Origin: Locusta migratoria
Lineage: Eukaryota; Arthropoda; Insecta; Orthoptera; Acrididae
Assembly: GCA_026315105.1 (NCBI GenBank)
Contig: CM048748.1
Span: 478,543,150 to 478,607,149, forward strand
Reading direction: 5' to 3'
Length of the DNA: 64,000 nt
Shown piece by piece: positions 1-9,655 of this stretch; positions within the stretch are counted from its first letter, which is position 1, and every line of letters starts with the position of its first letter. The position numbers and the translations under genes were made by a program. The notes below the pieces were generated by a model, which was not told the DNA's origin, searched no databases, and was given only the letters and a program-made list of their open reading frames with translations.

Positions 1-2178
1 CTTTGCATTTGAAACACAAAGTCGTTGTAACACCTCGCCGATGTCACGCCTCGCTGTTGTGACACCTCGCCCTTGTAACAATTTGCCATTCTAACGCCTC
101 ACCATTCTAACGCCTCGCTGTTGTAACGCCTCCCCGTTGTAATGCCTCGCCACTGTTGTGACACCTCGCCGTTGTAACACCTCCCCATTGTAATGCATCT
201 GCCACTGTTGTGACACCTCGCTGTTGTAACACCTCCCCGTTGTAATGCCTCGCCACTGTCATGACACCTCGCCGTTGTAATGCCTCCCCGTTGTAATGCC
301 TCGCCACTGTCGTGACACCTCGCTGTTGTGACACCTCGCCGATGTAATGCCTCGCCACTGTTGCGACATGTCGCCGTTTTAACGCCTCCCCGTTGTAATG
401 CCTCGCTACTGTTGTGACATCTCGCCATTGTAATGCCTCCCAGTTCTAACGCCTCGCCACTGTAGTGACACCTCGCCGTTTTAACGCCTCCCCGTTGTAA
501 TGCCTCGTCACGGTTGTGACACCTCGCCATTGTAACGCCTCCCCGTTGTAATGCCTCGCCACTGTTGTGACACCTCACCGTTGTAATGCCTCCCCATTGT
601 AATGTCTCGCCACTGTTGTGACACCCGCCATTGTAACGCCTCCCCATTGTAATGCCTCGCTACTGTTGTGACACCTCGCCGTTGTAACGCCTCCTCGTTG
701 CAATGCCTCACTACTGTTGTGACACGTAGCCATTGTAACGCCTTCCCGTTGTAACGCCTCGCCACTGTCATGACACTTCGCCATTGTAACGCCTCCCCAT
801 TGTAATGCCTCTGTCACTGTTGTGATACCTTGCTGTTGTAACGCTTTCCCATTGTAATGCTTCGCCCCTGTTGTGACACCTCACCGTTGTAACGCCTCCC
901 TGTTGTAATGCCTCGCCACTGTTGTGACACCTCGTCGTTGTAACACCTCCCCATTGTAATGCCTCGCCACTGTCACGACACCTCGTTGTTGTAATGCCTG
1001 CCCGTTGTAATGCCTCGCCCCTGTTGTGACACCTCACCATTGTAACACTTCCCCATTGTAATGCCTCGCCACTGTTGTGACACCTCGCCGTTATAACGCC
1101 TCCTCGTTGCAAAGCCTCGCTACTGTTGTGACACGTAGCCATTGTAACGCCTTCCAGTTGTAACGCCTCGCCACTGTCGTGACACTTCGCCGTTGTAACG
1201 CCTCCCCATTGTAATGCCTCTGTCACTGTTGTGATACCTTGCTGTTGTAACGCTTTCCCATTGTAATGCTTCGCCCCTGTTGTGACACCTCACCGTTGTA
1301 ACGTCTCCCTGTTGTAATGCCTCGCCACTGTTGTGACACCTCGTCGTTGTAACGCCTCCCCATATAATGCCGCACCACTGTTGTGACACCTCGTCGTTGT
1401 AACACCTCCCCATTGTAATCCCTCGCCACTGTTGTACCACCCTGCCGTTGTAACGCCTCCCCATTTAATGCCTCGCCACTGTTGTGACACCTCGCTGTTG
1501 TAACTCCTCCCTGTTGTAATGCCTCGCCACTGTCATGACACCTCATTGTTGTAATGCTTCCCCGTTGTAATGCCTCGCCACTGTCGTGTTACCTCGCTGT
1601 TGTAATGCCTCGCCATTGTTGCTACATGTCGCCGTTGTAACGCCTCCCCGTTGTAATGTCTCGCCACTGTTGTGACACCTCGTCGTTGTAACACCTCCCC
1701 ATTGTAATGCCTCTGTCACTGTTGTGATACCTTGCTGTTGTAACGCTTTCCCATTGTAATGCTTCGCCCCTGTTGTGACACCTCACCGTTGTAACGCCTC
1801 CCTGTTGTAATGCCTCGCCACTGTCATGACACCTCATTGTTGTAATGCTTTCCCGTTGTAATGCCTCGCCACTGTCGTGTTACCTCGCCGTTGTAATGCC
1901 TCGCCATTGTTGCTACATGTCGCCGTTGTAACGCCTCCCCGTTGTAATGTCTCGCCACTGTTGTGACACCTCGTCGTTGTAACACCTCCCCATTGTAATG
2001 CCTCGCCACTGTTGTGAACCTCGCCGTTGTAACGCCTCCCCATTGTAATGCCTCTGTCACTGTTGTGACACCTCGCCATTGTAACACCTCCCCATTGTAA
2101 TGCCTTGCCACTGTTGTGACAACTCGCCGTTGTATCGCTTCCCCGTTGAAATGCCTTGCCACTGTTGTGACACCTCAC
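1..2178. repeat. Minisatellite, 51-bp unit built from three ~17-bp subunits
   Basis: This is a continuous tandem array. Each unit holds three related subunits, GTTGTGACACCTCGCC, GTTGTAACGCCTCCCC and GTTGTAATGCCTCGCCACT, which sum to about 51 bp. Units differ by point changes (ATTG/GTTG, CACC/CACG) and occasional lost subunits. A variant block containing TGCCTCTGTCACTG followed by TGATACCTTGCTG recurs near 806, 1215 and 1708, so multi-unit segments have been duplicated. The array begins before the window and stops abruptly at a CpG-rich block. Because 51 is a multiple of three and the minus strand of the unit has no stop in any frame, long ORFs appear by chance. I do not regard them as genes. 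Confidence 0.93.
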
Positions 2179-2180
2179 CT

Positions 2181-2480
2181 GGCCGCCCGCTCTCTTGCTG
2201 TCGGCCCGCGACCAGCGTTTGTCCGGCCCGCGCACGCCGCCATTAAAATTGCGCCTGCGGCGGCGCGGCAGGTTTACACGTGTCCCGCGCGGCTGGCGCT
2301 GGCGGCCGCTAATGTTGACGGATTACTGGCGCCAGCGCACACCCCGCTGCCGCCTCCCCCGACAATTATTAACGCCGGCGCGGCGTGCGGCCGTGTTCCG
2401 GCCTCGCCGCCGTCAATCTTTAATTCTCGGCCCACTTGCGGAATTACGCCGCTGACACACTGGCTCTGGGAAAGCTCTAC
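2181..2480. other. CpG-rich block abutting the minisatellite
   Basis: The sequence is strongly GC- and CpG-rich with short AT islands: CATTAAAATTG, GCTAATGTTG, CAATTATTAACG, TTTAATTC and GGAATTAC. The motif GCAGGTTTA lies at 2268-2276. No transposon signature or splice-framed coding exon is evident; the ORFs here are low-complexity and probably spurious. It resembles similar blocks near 5.0-5.5, 11.8-12.06, 13.3-13.7, 37.9, 43.6-43.9, 52, 58.2, 59.6-59.9 and 60.3-60.7 kb. It could be an unmethylated regulatory island or part of an unknown repeat; neither is established. Confidence 0.5.
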
Positions 2481-2741
2481 TGCGCTGCCACAGATTCCAC
2501 ACCGTCACGTGGTTAATTTTTTTTTTCTTTCTTTTGCCTTTAAATGTCTACAGTTCATAGCTAAAAGACCGTAGGGCCCGTTTGCCAATTGCGCAATTCT
2601 CCAAGATTTAAAATGTATTCCGGTCCGAGCATGAAACCCACAAACTTCTTAAAGAGACCAAGATACTAGTAATGTAGTGATCCAACGGAATTATATCACT
2701 TTCTATATTAATAAAAATGAATTGTCGCATCACTTGAGAAT

Positions 2742-2870
2742 GCCGCGTCGGAATCGCCGTGCGCACTAAGGCGCCTCGCTACGGTGCGCGCGCCCGTTCC
2801 ACGTCGGAGGTTCCAGTCCTCCCTTGAGCATGTGTGTGTGTGTGTGTATGTGTGTGTGTGTGTGTGTGTG
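2742..2870 (+). mobile_element. SINE family B head ending in a (TG)n run
   Basis: The tRNA-like head (GCCGCG..., GGCGCCTCGCT, GGAGGTTCCAGTCCTCC as a mutated B box, then GAGCATG) matches the other family B copies. The usual GTGTGTGTTGTCC segment has expanded into about 40 bp of TG repeat (2829-2869), and the copy stops there without its normal 3' half. Confidence 0.75.
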
Positions 2871-3650
2871 ACTGTCCAAACATTTTTTTCAGAATGGCTT
2901 CACCGATTTGGCTGATCTTTCCTTTTTTTTTTAGTAATTCTAAGAACAAGGTTTGTACCAAATAAATTTTTCGGAAAATCTACAGGAAAACATCAGAATT
3001 TGAGAAAAACTGGAAGTACGCTTCGTGCTCCGATAATTTTCTTGATTCTCCAACAATCAGCTTGTTCATTCGCTAATCGCCTGGCGAGGAAATACGCTGT
3101 AACGGAGCGAACAAATACGCCAAGGAGGTTATAATAAAGGGAGATGGCGTTATCTATTCTGTGAACAGGCATTGCTTGAAGCCACGGAGCAATTAGAAAA
3201 CTACCGCAAAATATCAAAATTTGTGAAAAACTCAAGTCACGTTTTCAAACGGGTGGAATCGCGTCGTAAAAATTTCTCTTTACCATTATAGAGCAGAATT
3301 CTTCATAAAACTAGCGGCAAGCCTATGTACGCAAGGTTAAAGCAGCCACTTAGATCTAATATGAAACGTTGTTTCTTTAGAAGCCCCTTTGTTTTATTCT
3401 TACCTCCATGGTGTGATAGTTCTGATCATATCTACGGAACCTTGCAAAGTTAGAATTGATATCAGTAGTTCGTGGTATTTTTAAGTGGTACAGACAAACT
3501 GAGTAAAGATTGTGTTTTTTTGTAATGTCTCCTTTGCGGAGTCGTAATTTCGGTCGGCGTACGCGCAACGCAATCCTACTACGTCATTGTAGACTAATGA
3601 AACTGACGAAGATTAACATCAATTTCACATGCCTGTAGAATTAACGAAAA
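2871..3650. other. Unassigned interval
   Basis: AT-rich sequence with no coding signature. Part of it (about 2930-3010, including AGTAATTCT, AACAAG, GGAAAAT and TTTGAGAAAAAC) resembles 25640-25725, which suggests remnants of one dispersed repeat. Confidence 0.4.
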
Positions 3651-3833
3651 TTCAAATGTCTGCAAATGTATCGGACCAAACTGCGTGGTCATCAGTCCGT
3701 GGCGTACAAACTACTAAAGCTAGGTTAACTAACCTACGGACAAACACACACACCCATGCCCCAGGGAGGACTCGAACCTCCGCGGCGAGCAACCGCGCGC
3801 TCCGCAGCGAGGTGCTTTAGACCGCTCGGTGGA
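3651..3833 (-). mobile_element. SINE family B copy
   Basis: Read on the minus strand it runs from a tRNA-like head (CCGAGCGGTCTAAAGC, CTCGCTGCGGAGCGCGCGG, GGAGGTTCGAGTCCTCC) through GGGGCATGGGTGTG and a GTAGTTTGTACGCCACGGACTGATGACC-like tail (split here as two motifs, GTAGTTTGTA and GGACTGATGACC) to ACATTTGAA. It is near full length, with a 3' end only lightly mutated. Confidence 0.9.
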
Positions 3834-4059
3834 ATTAATGGGTTTGGTAAACAGAAGCTAAGTGTATACTAGACTTGATGAAAGCAGTTGTTACAATACA
3901 TTAACAGCCGATGCAAAACCATGTTCATGATCGTTCGCCATAACAATTACTGTTCACTGTATGTGTCACAGCTCGTTTAGACCATGTACTTCCATTAAAA
4001 TTAACACAAATATTTTCGCAGCGGCACTTTCGTTGTTATAGCTAACCTCAGCTGTTATA

Positions 4060-4792
4060 TCGGATGATCAAAAAGTCTGTATAAATTTGAATAGTTGATC
4101 AATCACGAAATAATGTAGATAGAGAGGTAAAAATTGAAACACATGCTTGGAATGATATGGGGTGTTATTAGAACAAGGGGAAAAAAATAGAAACAAAGTT
4201 TCGGGTCTTTTTTCTTCGAGGAATTGCGTAATTCTGGTTTTGCAACTGCTACCGTGACGGGTGAGAGGTACGCCGATATGTTACTGAATCGCATCATCCC
4301 CAGCCTGGCTGATAAACAATTGCTGGAAAGTACGATTATTATGCAGGATGGCGCTCCACCCCATATTGTTGGACGCGTGAGAGATCTCTTGCGCGAGTCG
4401 TTTGGTGATGATCGTGCGCTCAGCCGCAACTTTCGTCATGCTTGGCCTCCCAGATCCCCAAACCTGAGTCCGTGGGATTATTGGCTTTGGGGTTACTTGA
4501 AGTCGCAAGTGTATCGTGATCGACCGACGTCTCGAGGGATGCTGAAAGACAACATCCGACGCCAATGCCTCACCATAACTCCGGACATGCTTTGCAGTGC
4601 TCTTCACAACATTATTCCTGGACTATAGCTATTGTTGAGGAGTGATGGTGAACATATTGAGCATTTCCTGTATTTTTGTTCTAGTAAAACCCCGTGTCAT
4701 TCCAGGCATGTGTTTCAATTTTTACCTCTCTTTCTGCATTATTCCGTGATTTATTAAGTTTTGAAATTTATACCGACTTTTTGATCACACGG
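4060..4792 (+). mobile_element. Tc1/mariner-superfamily element with ~115-bp terminal inverted repeats
   Basis: The two ends are inverted repeats of roughly 115 bp. Both carry TGATCAAAAAGTC, then ATAAATTT, then AGAGGTAAAAATTGAAAC and ACACATGC. TA dinucleotides at 4058-4059 and 4793-4794 look like the target duplication. The 733-bp element keeps only the C-terminal half of a transposase gene, so it is an internally deleted, non-autonomous copy. Confidence 0.85.
4224..4628 (+). pseudogene. Transposase C-terminal fragment, IS630-Tc1-mariner superfamily
   Basis: The 134-codon reading frame carries the second half of a DDE-type catalytic domain. It shows QDGAPPHIVGRVRDLL, WPPRSPNLSPWDYWLWG and YLKSQVYRD, motifs typical of ITm transposases, which cut and paste DNA at TA targets. 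The spacing between the D of QDGA and the D of SPWD is about 43 residues. The N-terminal helix-turn-helix region and first catalytic aspartate are missing, removed by the internal deletion of the surrounding element, so no functional enzyme can be made from this copy. The ATG at its start is fortuitous, internal to the ancestral gene. It lies entirely between the long inverted repeats at 4060-4178 and about 4674-4792, which supports its assignment to that transposon and not to a host gene. Confidence 0.88.
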
Positions 4793-4969
4793 TACGTCAA
4801 AGTGGAACTGTAATATGACAGATTGGTGATATTTCATTACTGCATTTTTAGAAAGTTCACTACCAGGCTCGGCAGTTCGCAGCTCCAGAAAGGTCTGATT
4901 GAATTTGACGCACATCCGTATTCAGTAGTCAGTCTTTATTTAAAATGCGGAGCTGTAAACAGGTAAAAT

Positions 4970-5560
4970 CTGGAGTGTGTGTGGCCCTGGAGCTGTCAGC
5001 AGATACCGGCCGCCAGCGCAGTTTGCGTGCCGCCGCCACTGTGGACTGGACGGCGCACCTGCCGCTGCTGCCGCCGCCGTCTTCGGCGCCAGCGCGTCGC
5101 CCGCCTCAGCGGCGAGATTAAACGTCAGCCGGCAGTCGGCTGCCGCGCGGGTCCCCTGATCGATTCCCGGCGCCGCCCCGACAGAGATCAGCCGCCTCCA
5201 CAGGCGCGACCCCATTTAAAAAAGCCGGACCAAAGGGCACTGAATTTATTGCGCGTCCGCGGAAACCGCAAATGAGTCCGGCGCCGCCCCCGCCGCCCCC
5301 GGGTGGCATCGGCCCGCTTTTCAATCCGGCCTTTCTGCGGCGGCCGCGACTTTTCAGCGGCCGCAATATCTCAGCAAGTGTGGCCGCACAATGGCGCGCT
5401 CCCACGTGCCCGCGTGGCCACGTGTCGCCACACAAAGGAGTGACCACCGGCCGATTGGCAACGCCCCTACCCACCCCATCTCATATCCGCCGCCGACGCC
5501 ACCCCCACCGACCGCCTGCCACCGCCCATTCCTTCCAACCCTTTAACAAAGGTGGGCGGA
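4970..5560. other. CpG-rich block
   Basis: A long GC-rich stretch with many CpG sites and GCCGCC/GGCGCC runs, plus AT islands (CATTTAAAAAAG, GAATTTATTGCG) at 5210-5255. Several overlapping open frames exist on both strands, all proline/arginine/alanine-rich and without recognisable domains. It may be a CpG-island promoter or an uncharacterised repeat. I see no splice sites that would define an exon. Confidence 0.4.
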
Positions 5561-6490
5561 GAAGGAGTTTGCCGGAGCACTGCAGAGGGAAGAAATGAAG
5601 GGGCCAAATCCTCGGGCTAATCTCGGGCTGACCCGGTGGCGGCGGTATGAAGCACCGGACGCAGAATTCGCCTCCTGCCCGCTCGCCCTCCCTGCCTGAG
5701 AAATATTGCCCGCCATTATTCTTATTCTTCCTTTGTTCTGAATACAGGGGCATTGATCCCTGGGAATTTTTCACTGCCAGCCATCACGAGAATATGAGCC
5801 TCCCGCCTACGTTTTTGCATGAAAAGACAGTAAGCGATCCAGGAACTGTTATGAAGGCTTTCGTCCTTCCACATTAACGTTTTTATTTCCTTTCCAATTA
5901 CTACATAAAACCTGTTTTTATGTTTGCCTAGAATCTTGAGATACAATTTGGTTGTAAGACCGCCTTTTATCTGAGTTACTCATCCGTCCATTAGAGTAAA
6001 AAAACACTTTTATTGATTCTTCGAAATGAAATCCCTGTATTCTTGCTGTGGTTCATTCATTTAACCCAAACGCGTTTCGGCTTCTTTTAGCTCAGGGCAT
6101 GGAAAGATATAACGACTTCAGTCTCGGACCATATGCGAAGAACAGCAAAACTCAAACTCGAAAAAGAATAAACCAACCCACTGACGACGACATGAAGATG
6201 AAAAGAGTCTGAATAAAAATGGACCGGAAAAATGGCGTTGTCTTCTTTTTTTTCAATTATTTTTATTATTTTTTTATTATTTTTATTTTTTTTTCTGAGT
6301 GACCACACTGCTAAGTTACTGGGATTTCCACACCACTTAAGCTAACTTACCGTTTTTGTGTGATAATCGAAAGAGATATTTTATTAGCTCTCAGTTCAAC
6401 GACTGAATTGTTGCTATTCTCCATGTCACTGTATCCTCTTCAGGTATCTTCATATCTCCACTAATCTTTCTTCCTCTTTGTTTATGTTCC
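5561..6490. other. Unassigned interval
   Basis: No gene or repeat recognised. A poly-T/A-rich low-complexity tract lies at about 6240-6295. Confidence 0.4.
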
Positions 6491-6499
6491 CGCATATGC

Positions 6500-6838
6500 A
6501 GGGTCGGCTTTGTTATATTCGGGGCGGCCGGATGCCCTTCCTGTCGCCACCAATGCCCCCCCCCCCCACCCCCGCGGGAGGAAATGTGTACCCCAAATGT
6601 CTGCGTATAGTGTTATATGTGTAAAAGGTTACGAAATGTTTGAGAATTGTGTAACAGATTCGGGACTTCGGTTTAAGCCTGGTATTCACCTAGGGGAATG
6701 TGATAACCGTCTAAAAACCACGTCCAGGCTAGCCGACACTCCGACCCCTTCGTTAATCCGCCGGGGGGATGCGAATCGGGACCGGTATGCTTCCGCGTCT
6801 CGGCAAGCGGTGCGTTAGACCTCACGGCTAACCGAGCG
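6500..6838 (-). mobile_element. tRNA-derived SINE, family C
   Basis: On the minus strand the head reads GCTCGGTTAGCCGTGAGG, then TCTAACGC, with a B-box-like CCCGATTCGCATCCC. Next come a body containing GGACGTGGTTTTTAGACGG, GGTGAATACC and CAGACATTTGGGG, and an end near GACAGGAAGGGCATCCGG. I recall this type of dispersed repeat as common in locust genomes. An internal poly-C run at 6555-6570 interrupts the body. Confidence 0.7.
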
Positions 6839-6969
6839 AGTGTTCCTCCTCTAATGTTATACCTCGGCAGGCGGATGACTTCCCTTGCAGAAATACATTT
6901 ATAGCTGAGTGACAAACAATGGACGGAATCCCTCACATATTGAGAACTTGAGTACTATATGGAATCGTG

Positions 6970-7100
6970 TCTTGATGGCCGAAGTAGTTAAAACAACCGC
7001 TCCCTAGAAGCGGGGAATCCGAGTTCCAGTTTCGATCCGACAAAACTTCTCAGCTGTTGAATGTATTTCAACGCCCTGGAACAGCCATAAAGTTCTATTC
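6970..7100 (+). mobile_element. Possible tRNA-like SINE fragment
   Basis: GATGGCCGAAGTAGTTAAAA, CTAGAAGCGGGGAATCC and GTTTCGATCC resemble tRNA A-box, anticodon-arm and B-box regions. The tail is not recognised. It is diverged and cannot fold as a sound tRNA. Confidence 0.45.
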
Positions 7101-7130
7101 CATCCATAAATGTTTTACTATGCATCCACT

Positions 7131-7330
7131 GCCGCGGTGGAGTAGCCGAGCGGTCTAAAGCACCTCGCTGCGGAGCGCCCGGTTGCTCGCCGTGGAGGTT
7201 CGAGTCCTCCTTGGGGCATGGGTGTGTGTGTTGTCCTTAGGTTAGTTTACCTTAGTTTAAGTAGTTTGTAAGCTACGGACTGATGAACACGCAGTTTGGT
7301 CCGATAGATTTACAAACATTTGAACATTTT
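7131..7330 (+). mobile_element. SINE family B, full length, with 12-bp target duplication
   Basis: A complete copy runs from GCCGCGGTGGAGTAGCCGAG with B box GGTTCGAGTCC to ACATTTGAACATTTT. Direct repeats TATGCATCCACT at 7119-7130 and 7331-7342 are identical, so this is a fairly recent retrotransposition. Confidence 0.95.
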
Positions 7331-7342
7331 TATGCATCCACT

Positions 7343-8394
7343 TTATCTTTCCAACTCTATCACCCCTTTTTCCGAAAGTTCTAACCTCGTCCAGTGTACT
7401 TATATCTCTTTATATCTGAAAATACAGCTACAGTACACCTATAAATATATTTATATCACTATTTCCATCATCATCATCTCCTCTATCAACAGCAGCATGA
7501 ACGTTTCTAGTTCTTACACCAGTTCTCAAATGTACTTCCTCTTTACATCGAGTCAAACAGTCTCAATTCTAATTATCCCATTTAACATTGTTCATCATAC
7601 TAAATTACTGTCAGTTATAAGTAAAAAAAACTTGCACGTAATAACATCGTTTGATACAAGAGGCGGGAGATGGGAAAGACCCTAATTTTATCAAGATAAC
7701 TAAGAAGGTAAATAAAAACATAAAAATGTTTACATAATTTAAATTTTGTTGTTAAACTCTTTACACAATTTTTATCGTCCCTCCCCTTCCTCTCCACTTC
7801 CTCCCCCCTCTCTTCCAATGTAAAATTAACTAATCCTCGATGCCTCATGGATTTCTCATCACAATATTCCATCATTAATCATACGGTGACGTAAATATTT
7901 CTTCTACGTACTTAGATTCACACTTCATTATTCCGTCTATGTTCCAAAGTTAAGCATTCTTCTTTATCACAACATTACAAAATCTTGTGCTCTATTTCTG
8001 CTTGCACGATTTCCCTCCAAAGTATGGCGACTTTCAGAACCGTGAATTTCTCTGTTTTAATGAGGCATTTCTTGCATTGTCAATGTGTACTTTACAGCTT
8101 TTTTTTCGTCAGCTGTTATCCTGAAACCTACCGCAAACTGAATGTCTGCTGCAACTTGAGACATTTCCTTCATTTCGCTTCGATGAAGATAGAGTTCGAG
8201 GCTAATTAAATCGTATTATAAATCCCCTAATGGATTTCATCAATGTCATGCAGTCACTTTAAGCGACTGTGGTCCAATCCTAGCTTCCTCGTTCAGGTAT
8301 CATTTGTGCTGTAAGTTTTCCTAGCTGTTGCATGTCCCATACAAACAATAATGTGTCAAAAATGTTATATAGAACGATATGTACGACGTATACA
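7343..8394. other. Unassigned AT-rich interval
   Basis: AT- and pyrimidine-rich sequence with no domain-bearing ORF and no recognised repeat. Confidence 0.4.
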
Positions 8395-8405
8395 ACTCAC
8401 AAAAG

Positions 8406-8599
8406 AAACTTCCTGGCTGATTTAAATTGTGTGCCGGGACCGAGATTCGAACCTGGGACCTTTGCCTTTCGCGGGCAAGCGACACGACTCACGATTCCGC
8501 CTCACAACTTTACTTCCGCCAGTACCTCGCCTCCTACTTTCCAAACTTCAGTTTCATATCAGCGCACACTCCGCTGCAGGGTGAAAGTTTCATTCTGAC
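8406..8599. mobile_element. Fold-back SINE family (E), right-arm deletion derivative
   Basis: The left part is the minus-strand tRNA-like head (GAAACTTCCTGGC..., CGAGATTCGAACCTGGGACC). The right end is the plus-strand tail (GTTTCATATCAGCGCACACT, CCGCTGCAGGGTGAAAG, TTTCATTCTG). The same two ends in the same relative orientation bound the fold-back at 12432-12741, but here most of the second tRNA-like arm is missing. Near-identical flanks ACTCACAAAAG (8395-8405) and ACTCATAAAAG (8600-8610) look like the target duplication. Confidence 0.75.
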
Positions 8600-8983
8600 A
8601 CTCATAAAAGAATTTCACATTTACAGATGATGTCAGACATGTTTTCCTACTCTTTACAATTGAAATATGCATGTAAGTCACAGAAATTTGAACTAACGCA
8701 ATCTACCGTATCACCAGTTAACTCACAACAGTTGTTTCACATTTCTTTAAAACCTTTTTGTTTCTAAATGTGTACAGTCCCTCATCTGAAAGGAAATTAA
8801 TGCTGACTGCAGTAGTGATCTTAGATTTTGTGAATATGTAATCCTTTCGATGTTATAGGTAATTTAATACTACTTCTATATTTACTAATATTAATTCATA
8901 TAATGCGTTTGGGTTAGATTAGTGTTAAATGTAAAACAGTTTTGTACTTTAGAAGCTGCTGAGTAAATATTATAAATATTACA

Positions 8984-9183
8984 GCCGAGGGGTATTAACC
9001 GCGTTCACTGGGGCGCCGTACTGCGGAGCGCGCGGTCGTCGCCGTCGGGGGTTCGAATTCCCCCTGGGGCATGGGCGTTGTGTTGTCCTTAGGTTAGTTT
9101 ACGTTAGTTTAAGTAGACTGTAAGCTACGGACTAATAACCCAGCAGCTGAGTAGGATAGATTTACAAACATTTGAACATTTAG
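8984..9183 (+). mobile_element. SINE family B with 11-bp target duplication
   Basis: The head is diverged (GCCGAGGGGTATTAACCGC) but the B box GGGGTTCGAATTCCCC and the full tail to ACATTTGAACATTT are clear. TAAATATTACA flanks it at 8973-8983 and 9184-9194. Confidence 0.88.
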
Positions 9184-9564
9184 TAAATATTACATGTCAG
9201 AAGAGTTATTTCGTTGTATTGTACGAAATACTGTACAACAGTCTAATTTAATAACGATGACACAATTTTGGAATTTCCAATATGAGCCCATGAAACTTGG
9301 TATCCGTCCACAGTTCCTGTATGTCCTCAACTGATAGTGGTAAAATATAGTGTTATGTATTAAACTGGTTGCATCATACGAAATAAAGAGGTCTTACAAG
9401 AATAGAAAAGTAAAATGTCTGACAGATTGAATGGTATTTATGGATGAGAAATCAATCAAAAATGTTGAGTAAATTTTTTAGGAAAATTCTTACGTATAAA
9501 TGAAATTGGAATTCACGTCATTTAAATTTCGGTATTGGGAAAGAGTTCGTTGTCAGATGTCCAA

Positions 9565-9655
9565 ATCCAAACGTTTGTAAATCTATCGGACTCAACTGCG
9601 TGGGCATTAGACCGCGGCTTACAAATTATGTCATAGCTACTAACGACCCAACCGT
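9565..9655 (-). mobile_element. SINE family B, 5'-truncated fragment
   Basis: Only the 3' half (minus-strand reading AAGCCGCGGTCTAATGCC ... ATAGATTTACAAACG) is present. The tRNA head is absent. Confidence 0.7.

Noticed and set aside
1..2178. CRISPR-like array
   Set aside because: A direct tandem repeat without unique spacers in a eukaryotic context.
99..2235. Long minus-strand ORFs with 17-residue peptide repeats
   Set aside because: They follow from a stop-free 51-bp unit and appear in every minus frame. There is no start context, promoter or unique sequence to support a gene.
5118..5598. Proline/arginine-rich ORFs on both strands
   Set aside because: Overlapping frames in a CpG-rich block without domains, codon structure or splice signals.
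6060..6098. Another hammerhead motif on the minus strand (CTGAGC ... CGAAACGCGTTT)
   Set aside because: The CUGANGA strand is not present (CTGAGCT), so only the GAAACGCGT part matches. Probably chance or too decayed.
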